Positions 1-12,250 are shown, numbered from the stretch's first letter. The stretch is DNA of 64,000 bases from Platycnemis pennipes (GCA_933228895.1 OW121855.1:39942698-40006697); one strand, 5' to 3'. Numbers and translations: made by a program. Notes: a model not told the origin generated them from the sequence alone.

Positions 1-355
1 ACATCCCCCCCCACACACAGGATCGAGGAAATTTGCATACTCTCTGCCACCTGTAAATTTGCATGAAATGTGGGGAGTTACGGATGATTATCCACCAGGA
101 TTTGAAACATGAACCCTCCGTTTGCCACGGCAACTACTTCAATTAGTCATTTAAATAACGTTCATCCCTTGAATATCTGAACTATCATAAGGAGTCTTGG
201 TTGAAACTCTTGCTATCTAATTGTCAATAAAGCTAAATAATTTTTATGGCTCCAGTGGCTTCTAATCTACTAAACCAGAAGAAAATTGCTTTTCCCTCAC
301 GATATGGAACAATATGATCCTCTACGTTGTCCTGTCGAAAGGTAACGTACGAGCC
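1..355. other. Intergenic, no gene seen
   Basis: AT-rich sequence that opens with a short C run and a CA repeat. I see no coding signal, RNA gene or mobile-element end. An antisense ORF reaching in from the neighbouring GC-rich island is treated as chance. Confidence 0.6.
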
Positions 356-1090
356 ACCGACGGGCTCCTTTCCACACATCTTCCTCCGCTGTCTGATTCT
401 CGTTTGTCCCAATTTCTGCGCTCCGCTCGCAATCGCAGGCGAACGCGGCAGTCCAAAGTGCCTCCTCATCTCGGACCGCCAGTGCAACACAAAACGGCTA
501 CTTCGCGACGCGACGGGGCGTAAACGGATGGACGGGGGATGAATAAGGGCGGAAAGGAGATGGTCGCATCCGGAGTTGGAGCAGATGATGTGGTGTTCGA
601 GATAAAGAAACGGGTGGCACGGCAACAACAGCAAGGCCAAGCAAGCACACGCAAACTCACATGCAGTCACGCTCACCTCCTAAAGTCTGTGAATGCGGCG
701 TTCCGCATAGGAGGGGGCGGAAAAAGGACTGGAGCGAGAGGGGTGTGTGTGTGTGTGGGCTCATTCTGCCCTCAGGGCTGAAGATGATGCTGCTGCGCTG
801 GAGAGGGGGTGCCGGGGGTGTGGAGGGGAGGGGTGGGAGAGAGAGCCCAGCCATCGATCGTCGGGGTGAACGCTTGCACCACACTCCACCCCTTCCCCTC
901 ATCCGCTCCCCTCCCATTCGGCCGTACTACCGCTGACGCATTGAGACCCACACTCAGCTGGGGGCATCGGCGAGGTGGCCAGATTGCTTGCTTCCCACCC
1001 CGGAGTCCCGGGTTCCTTCGGTGGTGGAAAAAATTTGCGTGCCACCCCTACTTGTGTGGAGAGCGGCTTCGAATGCGACGTTAAACAGTT
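356..1090. promoter_or_regulatory. CpG-rich island with C-to-G skew switch
   Basis: This GC- and CpG-rich block stands out sharply from AT-rich flanks. The first part (about 360-500) is C-rich on the given strand. The middle (about 530-850) is strongly G-rich, with long G tracts and a TG repeat near 742-757. A short C-rich piece near 870-920 follows. Such islands in arthropods often mark promoters or constrained regulatory DNA, but no TATA box, initiator or exon could be established. Several overlapping ORFs of 60-147 codons occur on both strands, which is expected in stop-poor GC-rich DNA. Their products are low-complexity (Pro, Ser, Arg, Gly) and match no family I know. Role as promoter or origin is inference. 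Confidence 0.4.
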
Positions 1091-3317
1091 GCCCTCTAGG
1101 CTTTTTTCGTTTCAAGTAGGCCCATGCCGATGTTGCCTTTCTTTCCACAATTATAAGTCCACATAATAGGCTACGCAAGCCTACAAAAGCGTTACATCAT
1201 GCAGGAGAACCTAATCACTTACTCTTAATGACCAGATATCATTCTTCATTCCGGAAAATAATTATTACACTTCCTGATTACCATTTCCATCATAAATGGC
1301 GCAAATTGATTAAGCTGTTGGTCATCTATTCTGAATGACTACGTAAAATGAGATCTGTTTTTAGGGTCTTTACTTTCCTTGCCCGTCTGTAGAACGAAGA
1401 GTAAAGATTTCGTAGAATTAGTAGCAACATAAATGGAAAAAAAACAATAATATTTGGTAGCGACAGAAAGTTTTGGTTAACTTTCTACTTGACTTGGCGC
1501 ACGGAGATGGGGGGGGGGTTGTAAAACGATGTTCCCTCTCGCTCCTTCCGTCGAGAGTAGCCCTTAAGCCGACGCCAGGATCCTCTCTACCCTTTTTCTT
1601 TCTTCTATGTCAACGCTCACAGCTCTCACCCCGGTCTTAGGCGCCTTTCTAGCGTGGTGCCGACTCGAACCTCCTAATGCGAAATCATGAGAAGCAGAAC
1701 AATATTGGGCGATGGGATGGACTCATCCTCACTCTTACCCATTTCGCACTAATCTTCTGAACCGCTCACATCGCACCACACATCGTCCCTTCCTCACTCT
1801 CATAGTCCCAACACGTCCGTTGCTCACAAACCCCCTCCCCATTAATCAATCCGTCTAAATCTGCGAAAACTTTTACAAAGTTTCATTACTCACACACAGG
1901 TGCAGGGGAGAAATTTTCTTTCCCTGACTCTCTACTGTTGTCTACGGTCCCGTTAAATTCGTGGTGCGTATAACTCCACACATAACTATTGAACGTTTAA
2001 TATCCGTTGCGAGTGTACTCAGGATGAAGCAGGAGAAACACGTCTAAACTTCTGTGGCCATTAAAGAGTCCATTTGACGACAAATCACTATTGCTGTATT
2101 GAGTGTAAATATTCAAGTTAATTCACTAGGACTCTCACTACTCTGTTGAATGTTATTGAATTCTTTTGAACCTCGTTATCTCTGGCATGGCTTGTGTAGT
2201 TGAGCTATGTTCTTGAACCTCTTTTTTTCACGATTGCTTTTTTGATTCTCAGGGTAAGCCAATGAATGACACAGGCGGCGTCGCTTCCGGAAGATAAGAA
2301 AAAGAGTTATGATGCGGGGTATGCGCAAATGTGGATCGAACACCGCCTTCACTTTTTTCCTCACACTTTCCTCACTCCGTTTTATAATCGATCCATGTCC
2401 GATCCATGCTTTGCAGTTCTGTCGTAATATCTGATGACTTTTCCTTTCATCCCAAGTCCGCGTTAGTTCTCATCCTTTCGGCAGCAATGCTCTTTTGCTC
2501 TACCTCTCTACTCTATCTCTTGCATTCGCGCGGTATTCCCATCAACCTCGCTCGCATCGATTCCCTATCGGCGCAAGCGTTTTCTCCTCCTTCCCCACTA
2601 GAGCTTCAATTTTCGAGGACCCTCGTCAGGAATGACGCTTTCATGGTTATTAAATCGTTCAGTAATACCGCCAGATTGAAGTTGAAGCTGAAAACCGCGA
2701 AAACAAACAGGGCTTTTTGAAAATGATTGCCATTTAAATGATGGTTTTCCGAAAGGGAAATTCTTCTGATGACATCAAATGCTTTGAATGTTTTTATATC
2801 TCTTTAAAATAGAACTATCACTTTTACAGCTATGAAGGACCTTAAAAAAATGGCTCATTTGTTCGTTTTCCAATAGATGTTCGAATTCGCCGGTTATGGT
2901 TTTCAGGCCGACCATATGCCGGCTTGGCAATTCAATAGAAAATAGCTTATGAGCCTGCAAAAGCTAGCGCTGCGTTATTTACAAATAAATCTTCTTCTGG
3001 AGTCAGTTGCACTTCTTTTGAGCCTCTCGGTTTGCTGGAACGGCATTCAAAACTTTTTTCATGAGAATGACCATAGTACAAAATATCATATTTAAAAGAG
3101 AAGTGATAGTCAAGGAACGCTTATAATTTCCTTTCTGATCAACTCTTTTGGAGTCGTTCTTTCCTGGAAGAAATAATAGTCATGAAAATAAAGTTGTTTC
3201 TTGAAGTTTTCCTCTTAAATATGTCACATATCAATCGAGTATAATTTCTTTAGACGAATTTACTTTTTGTAACTGTACACAATAGAAATTAGTTTAAATT
3301 ATACTGGGTAAGGTCAG
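1091..3317. other. Intergenic, no gene seen
   Basis: Mixed-composition DNA. There is a run of 10 G at 1509-1518 and a mildly C-rich stretch at about 1530-1830. A 104-codon ORF at 2406-2720 (plus) and a 62-codon ORF at 2176-2364 (minus) have no recognisable domain and I do not call them genes. Confidence 0.55.
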
Positions 3318-3447
3318 TTTTTGCCTTGGTGGCCCCCCGCCGCGCGGGTCGAGGAGAGAGGCCAGCGCTGAGCCTCGGAGCTCGGGAAAGTGTCGCGGAT
3401 TAGGACCCTTCCCGAGGTGGGGCACACCCTTCTGGCCTGAGGCATGG
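3318..3447. repeat. Compact GC-rich patch, possible short insertion
   Basis: About 130 bases of very GC-rich, CpG-rich sequence with abrupt borders sit inside AT-rich DNA. It begins near 'ccttggtggccccccgccgc' and ends near 'cctgaggcatggtcccag'. It has no clear Pol III A or B box, no terminal inverted repeat and no ORF. The sharp edges suggest an inserted short element or a relic of a structured RNA, but I do not recognise it. Confidence 0.3.
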
Positions 3448-6400
3448 TCCCAGATCTTCACTCTTAACTAAACTTACTTTGTAATACAGCCTTAGTTACA
3501 AATCTGTTTTAGTTTGCATGCATGTATCCTTCAAATTCAATGCAATTATTTACCTCTTTTCCTTGATAGTATCATTATTTTTTGTAATTACTCATCAGCC
3601 CAAGTTTCTAGCAAGTTTCTTAGCAACTAAAATTGCCTCCATTTCTTTGGTTACTTACTGAAGCTTGGTCTATGACAAAATTAAGTTTCAGTTAGTATTT
3701 CTACCACCTATATGCCTAAATCAAGCTCCTCCCATGCCATCTTCACAATCTTCCCCGTAAATAGATTGAAAAGTATTGGGATAACGAGCAACCTGACCGA
3801 AATGTCCGTCCTTTAAACCTTCTTTGTCATCATCACTTGCGCTATCCAGGAAATTTACCGGATTCAAATGACTGTATTTCCAGTTCAATGCATTGCTTCT
3901 TATAGCTCTATTATTTTTCCCCAGTGTACTCGATCAAATTAGAATTGTAGAATTCGAAGAATCATTGTAAAATATACACATTTTACCCCAAAATGACTTG
4001 CAAATTTATTGCAACATTCAATTTCACTGAGATTTTAATTCCATGAAACGACAAGTTTCAACATCCATTCTCAAATCTACTCCAATTATCATCTAAGAAG
4101 TACTTTTCCCTATTGCTCTTTCGGTTTCTTATTCCACAAACAATTTTAGCTGTGGGCGAAGTCAAGCTAATCGTCTTATAGAATCCGCAAGCATCTGCTT
4201 CCTCTTTTTCAGGAATGGCGAAAATAACGTCTTGAGAACCCTTCTGGCCAGACATCGTCATATTTAATTAAATTGATACATAATTATATACTCTTTATCT
4301 CTTCCCCTAGTTTTAACTTTCTTACTTTCCGGACATGCTTTTTATATCTTACAACCATATATATTGCTTATATTCGAGATTTATATGTCTTAGGGCAGAC
4401 ATATAGGGAGGGGTATCTTACGGGCAAAAATTATTTGAAAATAATGGGTTCTGAGATACGCGTTGATTGGTCTTATGTATAAGAAAACGGAAAATAGCAA
4501 AGAAGGAGATGGAAATTTACTAATATTACGAGAAGTAAGCTTAAGGAATTTCTGCGAAGAACAGAGTTAAGATTTGCAAGATTAACTATCATTAATGATG
4601 AGATTACTGTTTAAACACTATCACAAGGCTTGAGTACGAAGATATTACAGAACAACTCAGGGAAATGCCAATTTGATCGTGTAACTGTTTAGTTATACAC
4701 TCTAGGTGTCATGTAAAGACACTTAGATATCCCTAGTGATATCAATGAGAGTATGATTTTTGAAAATAGAATGTTAGAACCGTACCTTGATAGAAAATCA
4801 GATGCTAGTACCGGTATGAAAATTTAGTTCTAATTCAACCAAATATGTACGAATCCCTGTATACCCGTTATCACCCGCAATAAAAATATCAACTATTCAC
4901 TCTACCACAGCAATCCTCATGCTTTAGGAATATTAAAGTTTTTTCAACTTTCTTGTAATTTACTTTTCTATACCTCAAACGGAAAAATGTCAGCACTAAA
5001 ACTCAAGTGAATCAGAGCTACCTATTGAAAGCTGTATGTTGTTTGATGATCTCTGCTCGTTTCAGCCAAATTGTACTAAGTTGGGTGCTTAAAGGTGAGA
5101 ACTAACGTAAATTGAATTAAATTTAGAACATTCTGAATTATGAACTATTGAAATACCGCGTAAAACTAAAATAAAAACCACTATTCTCAGGGAAATCAGG
5201 TGTTTTAGTGATATATTGTACCCGCAAGAGTTTTAGTACTTACAAAAATATAGTTGCTGCTGCTATCATCTAAAGATCAATTAAATTGTGTCAATTTTCT
5301 GACTGTTTAATATTGTACCTTATACTGAGTTCTAGGAATTAAAAACATTTATAACAGGGAAATACTGAGCTGTATACTTTTCAATTAAAATACGGCCGTT
5401 AATCTGAGAAAAACAAGCAAATTTTGTAGGCCATTAAATATAAATGCCAATTGAACATCCATTATGCTTAATTAAGTTGATAGGGAAGCAAATTGTGGCG
5501 GGAAAATTTCCTTCTCCAGGGTTTACTGTGGATATTTACCCCCTGCACAGTTTATTGAAAAACCAAAATTACTTCATGTATGATGACATGTGAGGATAAA
5601 ATGGATTTAAATCCGCATTTAATTATTTAGAGTCATGTGTCACTGCGTAGGAGGCGGTTGAAATATCACTTTATAATTCACTGCAGGCAGAGGATTTTAT
5701 TTATTACTCGTCACCAGCGATCCTTCATTCAGGGAACAGCTGATGACACTCTTCCCCACGCTAACGCTATCGAAGTATATTTCCCCAAGCCGTGGCGAGT
5801 TTACTCATTCCCTCCTGTTTCAATGGGTCGCATGTTAATTGTACGTGGCATATGGGAATATGTTTCGAATTGGATGGTTGCAGCATTTTTAAGGAAGTAA
5901 GCGTATGGCATCCTTTTCAACCGTAGTAAGTTTTTATGCATCACATTTTAGTGAAATCTCTGTAATCTCATATTTTATCCTACCTCCCCATAAATGCCTA
6001 CCATGGAAACAGTGATGGCATAGAGTTCAGCCGTGCCCAACAAAGCAATAACAAACAAAGATTCCCTTATCTCGATCGAAAGTGATGTAAGTACAAGTAA
6101 TATATTTTAATTAAATTTATAAGCATATTTAATCATGTGAAAGAACATATAATTTGATCTAAAACAAAGCATTATATTATTCCTATTGATGCATTAAGTA
6201 TTCATAAAAACATGCTGACATAATGCTAAAAACATAATTCATAAGGTTTTTCATCTTTAAATCATTTTTTGCACCCCACAACCTATTGTTATATAGCATA
6301 GTAAAATAACATTATAAGTATTATTTTCAAACAGTTTATTAGAACTATACACGCTAAAATAACCTATACTACTTGCAATTCTCTTTTACCACGAAGTTTT

Positions 6401-7374
6401 TTCATGGCATTGCGCTGATGAAGAAAAGTTCGATCTTTTGAATTTTAACCTGAAGACGACTACTGCAATGGAGCCGAAACTGTAATCAACAAAAGTTACT
6501 TAAACCGGGAAGAATTCAGCCTTTCTACAACTCCTCTTTTAACTTCTATTATTAATCCGTTCGGATGCAGTATGATTCCTTTGAGCAAATAGCTAACAGG
6601 AAATAAAGCAAATACAAATAATCACTATGCTTAAAAACGTCCATACAACTCTCCTTTGGAACAAAAAAAGAAGGATAAGTAATGATGTTCGAAAACGTTA
6701 ATATTATTCACGACCATAATTTTGCTACAGTGTTGAAGCACTTCTTGATCAGGAGCACATTAGGCAATAAATGTCATGGCCCCACAACTTTGGTTATATT
6801 GTCTATCATGAAAGTGATGCGGAAATCTACGTGCGGTTAATCGTTCAACACTTAAAAAATATGCCTTTTACAAAAATTGGAGGGTGATGCTAATTGGAGA
6901 GTGATTATAACTGGATAATATTATTTAAATAAATGTCAGTCCGATGTTATGTTGAAAGTACATTTAAATAACAAAGGTACAACAAGAACCTATTTCTATA
7001 AATTTGAGCCATTGAGTCATTTACTTCAGAATAATGAGGTATCTGAACAAGATAGGTAGGTATCTCATAATCAATTACACAGATTTATATCACAGCATCT
7101 ATCAGCGATAGTAAGGGAAAATTTTTCATAACCTTACTTCAATACGGGTAAAAACTAAAAACTTTTTACAGTATTGTCAGTTATTTTACAATGTTGCCAA
7201 AATTTATGAATCGTCAGTTACTTGTCTAATCAACGCCATCATCAATAAAATTGTGTGGTAACACACCGTTGTTTGCACTGCATTGATAAAAAAGCGACTC
7301 TTTATAATAAGACTGGCCGCAGTTCTAATCCAGAAGCAATTTTTTTCCTAAACTCATTCCAAGCCGAGCGGCCA
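3448..7374. other. AT-rich intergenic, no gene seen
   Basis: Nearly 4 kb of AT-rich sequence without a supported gene. At about 6415-6500 there is a motif (gaagacgactactgcaatgg followed by agccgaaac) of a style seen in dispersed arthropod repeats, but I could not define its ends. An 87-codon ORF at 5637-5900 has no recognisable domain. Confidence 0.55.
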
Positions 7375-8060
7375 AATCTTTGACGTGGAACGCAGATATC
7401 ATTAGACACGTTTGGGGCCGTCAATTCGTCATCCCTGAACGTTCAAGTGGATTACCCGCCGGGACCCAAAGCTCGCCATGGATTGAACCTTTGTCTCTCA
7501 TTCCGTCAACTTTCCCTCCCTCTTTTTTCCTCCCCTCCTCCATTCTCACTCCCCCTAAGGTCGCCGGTGGGGTGGAGAGCGTCCGTTCGAGCCAGCGACA
7601 GCGATCCCTCCACATAAAACCCCTCTCTCCGGACTCGGGATGCACCGAATAGGGATTCCATTATTCTGGCGACCTTTTTATTCTCGCCGGGAGGATCCAT
7701 TCCCAGCCCACTTATTTTCTATATTCTCCCCAATCTCTCCCACCCTTGCAAATGCGCTTAAACCGTGTTTGTTTCGTTTGTTTTTTGCCGGCAGTTTATT
7801 TTGCTCCCCATTTTCGAACATGTCCCTGGGAAAACAGTGAGCCCGCGTGAAATCCGGCCATTCCCCCTCGGTCTTCTTCCCCCACCCCCTTCGCTTCACT
7901 CTCCTCGCCGTCTTCCTCTCTTCTTGCCGAATTCCTTGCGTTTCTCGCTTTATTTCTTTTCCCTCCCCACTTGCTCAACTTTTTTGTTCTTTTGGCCTTT
8001 TCCAGTTTTTTTCTTCGCTCATCCGTCAGTCTGTTTGACGTTCATTCTTGCACTAATTTC
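7375..8060. promoter_or_regulatory. GC-rich, pyrimidine-rich island
   Basis: The island is strongly C/T-rich on the given strand (about 7490-7560 and 7680-8040), with a brief G-rich piece near 7565-7600. ORFs of 60-126 codons on both strands are low-complexity and are taken as artefacts of composition. The C-to-G switch seen in other islands is weak here. A regulatory role is inferred only from resemblance to the other islands. Confidence 0.35.
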
Positions 8061-8545
8061 ATCCTGTCAAGTTCCATCTCTTTGTATCCTTCCTGCTATT
8101 TATTGCAATCCTCATGTGTATATGAGAAATAATGGTTTTTCTTAAATTTTAATCTCCCTAATTTTCAATGAAGATAAATACAGGCGCTGGATATGTTGGT
8201 GGCCATACGAATACACGTGTATTTTAGCCAATTTATTTATCTCGTTGTTGAGTTTGATATCCGAGGGCAAAAAAATATTGCAGTACATGCGGGAAAGAAC
8301 GTAGATAGGAAAACTACAATCAAGTCCAGAAAGCTTCTCCATGGAGTTCATCTGATGGTGGAACCTAACCTAGTTATTTTTTTATCAGTAACGTTAAATA
8401 AAATTAAAATTCGAGTTTCTTACTTTTATCCTCCCCTGCCCTTCCCTTCTCTTCTTGGGAAAGCTAATCAAATTTTCTCGATTTCCTCACTATTCACGAC
8501 TTATGAGAAAATTTACCCATATTATTTTCATAGCAATAACGTCGC
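8061..8545. other. Intergenic, no gene seen
   Basis: AT-rich spacer between the pyrimidine-rich island and the 3' end of a minus-strand LINE. The 174-codon plus-strand ORF that starts at 8193 runs through this spacer into the antisense strand of the LINE tail, so it is not accepted as a gene. Confidence 0.5.
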
Positions 8546-10705
8546 TATCTACACCTACATCTACAAGATACCCTTAAAATCACCGCGAATGTGTGTGGCG
8601 GAGGTGAAGATCACCAAGCATGCATTATTTTCATACAAACAAGCAACTAAAGGGTTTCATGCAGCTAGATTGTTAGTATTTTTGTATTTAAGGATTAATA
8701 CATGCATCATGCACTAAGAACTTCTCTACAATATTTCCCCTTCCTATCCCGTTGCTATGCTGCCTATTCTGTTCTCTTATAGTACGGGGGAAAAATGACA
8801 CTTGGAATCTATCAGTACGACAATCTATCTCTCTTATCTTGTTTATCTGGTCGAATCTAGCATAATACGCTGGTGTTTTAATATGTGCCTAACATCTTCA
8901 GTAAAGCTATCGGATTGAAATTTTTCTAATAGATTGAATCTGTCCCTTAACCTACACTCTGATAATAATTCTCACCCTAATTCTTGTATTAATTCTGAAA
9001 CACTACTGAATCTATGGTAACACCTTTTAACGAACCTAGCTGCTTTACGCTGCACACTATTTAGTTCTCTAATCATACGCCGAAATACCTTATGGTTTCA
9101 GCGCTTTCAATCTTCGTGTTACTAATTTTATTGGGTCGCTCTATCAAATTATTCCTCCTCCAAAAATTAATGGCTACAGACTTTTTAAGGTTAACTGCTT
9201 TTAAGGTTAAGTTTCTTACTTCCATTCGTCGCACCACTCTTGAATTGCATCTCTATCCTTGCTAAGCGATTTCCTGTCGTCTTTTTTTCATATACCCCTA
9301 TACACTACCGCATCGTTTGCAAAAAGTCTAAGCTTACTACTAACTACGGTACCCAAATCGTTTATCTATAAAAGAAATAGAAGCGGACCTACTACGCTAC
9401 CCTGTGGAACTCCCGATGTGACTTTGATTGTGTCCGACATGAAACCATCTACGACAACCCACTCCTCTGGCCCAATTAAGAAATCTTTTACCCAACATAC
9501 AACGTCTTTATTTATACCAAAACTCTCTAGCTTCAAGATTAATTTATCATTAGGAACTCTATCGAATGCCTTTTTAAAATTCTAGAAATATCGCATCAAC
9601 TTTACTACTGTTTTCGCCATAGACTAAAATATCGTGTACGAATAAAGCTAATTGTGTCTCGCAAGATCTACCTTTCCGGAACCCATGTTGGCTGTTTATG
9701 AACAATCCCTGACTATCCAAATGCCCTATGATCGAACTGACTACAATGTGCTCAAATAGCTTGCAAGAGATTGACGTGAGTGAAATGGGTCTGTAGATAC
9801 TAGGTCCTTCCCTATCACTACTTTTAAAAATAGGTGTAATGTTAGATACTTTCCAATCTTTTTTTAGTGATATGTTTAATAATATTTCTAGATAGGGGGC
9901 TATTTCAGAAGCTAATGTTTTATATACTGTGGAATTAATTTGATCGGGACCTGGTGATTTATTTTTACTAATATTTTTTAACTGCTGCTATATTCCGCGA
10001 CATGAAATTTTTAATTCGGGCATTTGTTCACTGAATGTGTTCGGCGTTGGTTCCACTGCGTTGTGTGACGATGAGTTGAATACGCTTTGGAAGAAGGCGT
10101 TTAAAGAAATGGCTTTTCTACACTGCTGGTGACTCTAATTCCTTTATCATTTTTAAGTGTGTGCACTGTGGACCTATTTCCCTGAAACTCTCTCACATAT
10201 GACCAAAACGCTTTAGGATTGCTATCTACCTGTAAGTATTCTCCGAACATCTTGCTCTTGAAATGTTATAACGCTTACCGACATGATTTCCTTGCTAATG
10301 CTCTCGGTTTTTTATAGTTTTGAACTAACTCATTTTTTTCCGCTACCGATAGACCCCGTCCTGCATTTTTCATCGTAGCGTGGCATACCCTTTGTCGCTT
10401 TAGTGATTTACTAACCTCCGCGTTATACCACTTTGGCTCTGTATTATCAGTAATGAATTTACTTGGTATGTATTTATTAACTGCTTTACGGGTGACCTCA
10501 AGAAATTCTCTCGACGAATCCCCTGCATCTAATCGCTTGCTTTGTTCGCTAAATATATTAACCATTTCCTTTAATTCCTCTTTCATACCGTCGTAATTAG
10601 TCTTTCCAATTAAGTATACTCTCTTCCTTGGTTTATAATGCCTTTTAATGTCTACAATAAATTTCGCATTCACTATTTTATGATTACTAATTACTGTGAT
10701 CACTA
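8546..10705 (-). mobile_element. CR1-like non-LTR retrotransposon, degenerate
   Basis: This is the longest element in the window, lying on the minus strand and lacking its 5' part. Reading the minus strand, the end of an endonuclease domain comes first (ISNHKIV at about 10,675-10,690, where the family has SDH), then a linker (YNKTNYD-like region, then EPKWYNAEVSKSLKRQR) still open over about 142 codons. The RT follows: YRPISLTSISCKLFEHIV near 9,750-9,800, QHGFRKGRSCETQLAL near 9,660-9,695, FLEF then a one-base shift into KKAFDRVP near 9,560-9,585, and SGVPQGSVVGPLLFLL then a stop near 9,370-9,425. The catalytic motif is FAND near 9,315-9,325 instead of FADD. A C-terminal piece (IRYFGV, then RELNSVQRKAARFVKRCY) has lost roughly 70 codons at about 9,080 compared with the copy at 59.1 kb. 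The 3' end carries the stem-loop and an ATCTAC-type tail at about 8,548-8,560. Shifts, stops and two lost catalytic residues make it a dead copy. Confidence 0.9.
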
Positions 10706-10741
10706 ATTCCCTGCTGTGATTTTATGATTACTAATTCCTGC
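10675..10741. repeat. Short direct duplication, 44-bp step
   Basis: The 18-base string attttatgattactaatt occurs at 10675-10692 and again at 10719-10736. It spans the point where LINE coding similarity fades, so it may be a local slippage product at the 5' truncation point. Confidence 0.6.
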
Positions 10742-11152
10742 TATCTATATTTATTATCAATAGAGTGTATAATTTTCAGTCAATCTTGGAAAATTTTTAA
10801 TACCCAAGGAAATGACTAAGTTTTTTTGGAGATTCAAAGCTCAAAATTTGCAGGAAGTCAAATGAAAATTTCATGTGCTTTTAATTAGGCACTTATTAAG
10901 GCTTAAATAAGGCTAGTATATTCAATAGAAATGATGTAAATACGTATATTTTTTACAATTTGCAAATCTTTAAATATTAGTTAATCATTCACAGGGTTGT
11001 TGGTATGATTTCTTTAAAGCGTCAAGTTGAGCAAATGCGTTGGTTTAATACTCTCCATTGTGTATTAGCTCTAGTCAACACTGGAGTAAGAGGTGCTACA
11101 GCGAAGACTTTAGCCAAAATGTTCTATTACCATATGAGGTAAATGACAATAT
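10742..11152. other. AT-rich intergenic, no gene seen
   Basis: No coding signal, no clear repeat ends. AT-rich spacer between the LINE and the hairpin pair. Confidence 0.5.
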
Positions 11153-11220
11153 GAGAATAAAAAATTACACTTTGTAATGTTCCAGTGATGGACCATTACA
11201 GAGTGTAATTTTTTATTCTC
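11153..11220. repeat. Hairpin, 27-bp arms
   Basis: The left arm at 11153-11179 and the right arm at 11194-11220 are inverted copies with one mismatch in 27, around a 14-base loop. The arms begin and end with gagaataaaaaattacac and its complement. The size fits a very small foldback or MITE-like element, and no target duplication is obvious. Confidence 0.75.
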
Positions 11221-11280
11221 ATTTTCATCATAGAGAGGTTCCTCCTAGTCATGCCTGAAGTCATTACTTATACCATGTTA

Positions 11281-11313
11281 GGTAGCCTAAAAACTCTTGG
11301 TTTTTAGACTACC
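11281..11313. repeat. Hairpin, 14-bp arms
   Basis: ggtagcctaaaaac and gtttttagactacc are inverted copies with one mismatch around a 5-base loop. It lies 60 bp from the larger hairpin, so the two may be parts of one foldback element. It is not followed by a T run that would suggest a Pol III transcript. Confidence 0.6.
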
Positions 11314-11895
11314 TTTAAAAAGCACACCTTTAGATCGTTAATAAAGAGAGTTTTTGTTTGTTTTAAATCCAACTATGGCCATTTACTGCATTTTAATCAT
11401 CAAATAGGTTTTGTTTTTACAGCTGAAAGAATTGCTCTCCCAATTACTAATTTTAAATGCAGAAAAAATGAATAATTAGTCGAAATATTTATTCAGGCCT
11501 TTTTAGTTCCCATTTCTTTGTCCTATTGTAATGAATTCAGTAAAACTTTCCACTATTACGCATCGCATCATACCGTGCTACACCAGTAATGACACTAAAA
11601 TAAATATAATGTGTAAGCTTTAGGTTCTTTGAAGTTTATTTGTGCTTTCAAAATTAATTGCAAATCGAATATTTTCTTTTCATTTAAAGCAGTAATGAGA
11701 ATCCAGATGAATGCCTGAAGCACAGAAATAATTCCCAGAAGAAAAAAGTTCGCATATTTCTCGTTGTATGGTAGGTAATATAAACATCGTTTTTCAATAT
11801 TCTGACAACATCGGCACAAGTGATATATACACGGGCAGAATGAGTTTAATATGGTTCTTCTAATACTTAATCACCTCACAAGATACTTCTTCGAG
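11314..11895. other. Intergenic, no gene seen
   Basis: AT-rich sequence. A 74-codon minus-strand ORF at 11595-11819 has no recognisable domain and is not called. Confidence 0.5.
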
Positions 11896-12012
11896 TGATC
11901 AACATTTACGTTGTACCATGTAATCCACCACGATAATGTGTGGTATTGTGTAATCAACATTTACGCTGTGCCATGTAATCCACCACGATGGTGTGTGGTA
12001 TTGTGTAATCCT
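11896..12012. repeat. Tandem duplication, 55-bp unit, two copies
   Basis: The block 'atcaacatttacg...ccatgtaatccaccacgat...gtgtggtattgtgtaatc' occurs twice in direct tandem, with atcaacattt starting at 11898 and 11953. The copies differ at a few positions (for example gttgtacc against gctgtgcc), so the event is not the youngest in the window. Confidence 0.85.
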
Positions 12013-12169
12013 ACACCAGGCCTGTGTTGCCGGCGAGTAAAGAAATATGTTGTTTGAAACTACAACATCGACTACTGAACTCAAATTAAAAATATTAATT
12101 TACCGAGGATACACGGCAACTTCACAATCAATAAAATCCCTTGTGTTGAGAATTTGTTCAAGAAAAAGG

Positions 12170-12250
12170 TTATTTGCCCCGGGAATCGAACCACGGACCT
12201 TATGCTGGACCCGCAAATATGCAGACTGCTACGCCTCCCAGAGTTCTTCA
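12170..12250 (-). repeat. tRNA-like SINE head
   Basis: On the minus strand the sequence reads as a degenerate tRNA: an A-box-like tgggaggcgtagcagt near 12228-12243 and a near-consensus B box, ggttcgattcc, near 12183-12193. The spacing of about 45 bases is normal for internal Pol III promoters. The T stem is imperfect and no full cloverleaf can be drawn, so a tRNA-derived SINE or tRNA pseudogene is more likely than a working tRNA gene. The SINE body was not delimited, and the head differs from the one near 31.55 kb. Confidence 0.55.

Noticed and set aside
233..676. 147-codon minus-strand ORF in the first island
   Set aside because: Overlaps several other ORFs on both strands in stop-poor GC-rich DNA, with no recognisable domain.
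3640..3675. Resemblance of tctttggttac to the miR-9 family 5' end
   Set aside because: Only the first nine or so bases match and no pairing arm forms a hairpin.
8193..8717. 174-codon plus-strand ORF, the longest in the window
   Set aside because: Its second half is antisense to a LINE 3' end, and the translation shows no domain. Chance ORF.
9259..9585. 108-codon plus-strand ORF
   Set aside because: Antisense of the LINE reverse transcriptase.
11896..12012. CRISPR-like array
   Set aside because: Only two directly abutting copies, no spacers, eukaryotic context. Plain tandem duplication.
12170..12250. A functional tRNA gene on the minus strand
   Set aside because: The T stem does not pair fully and no acceptor stem could be drawn.
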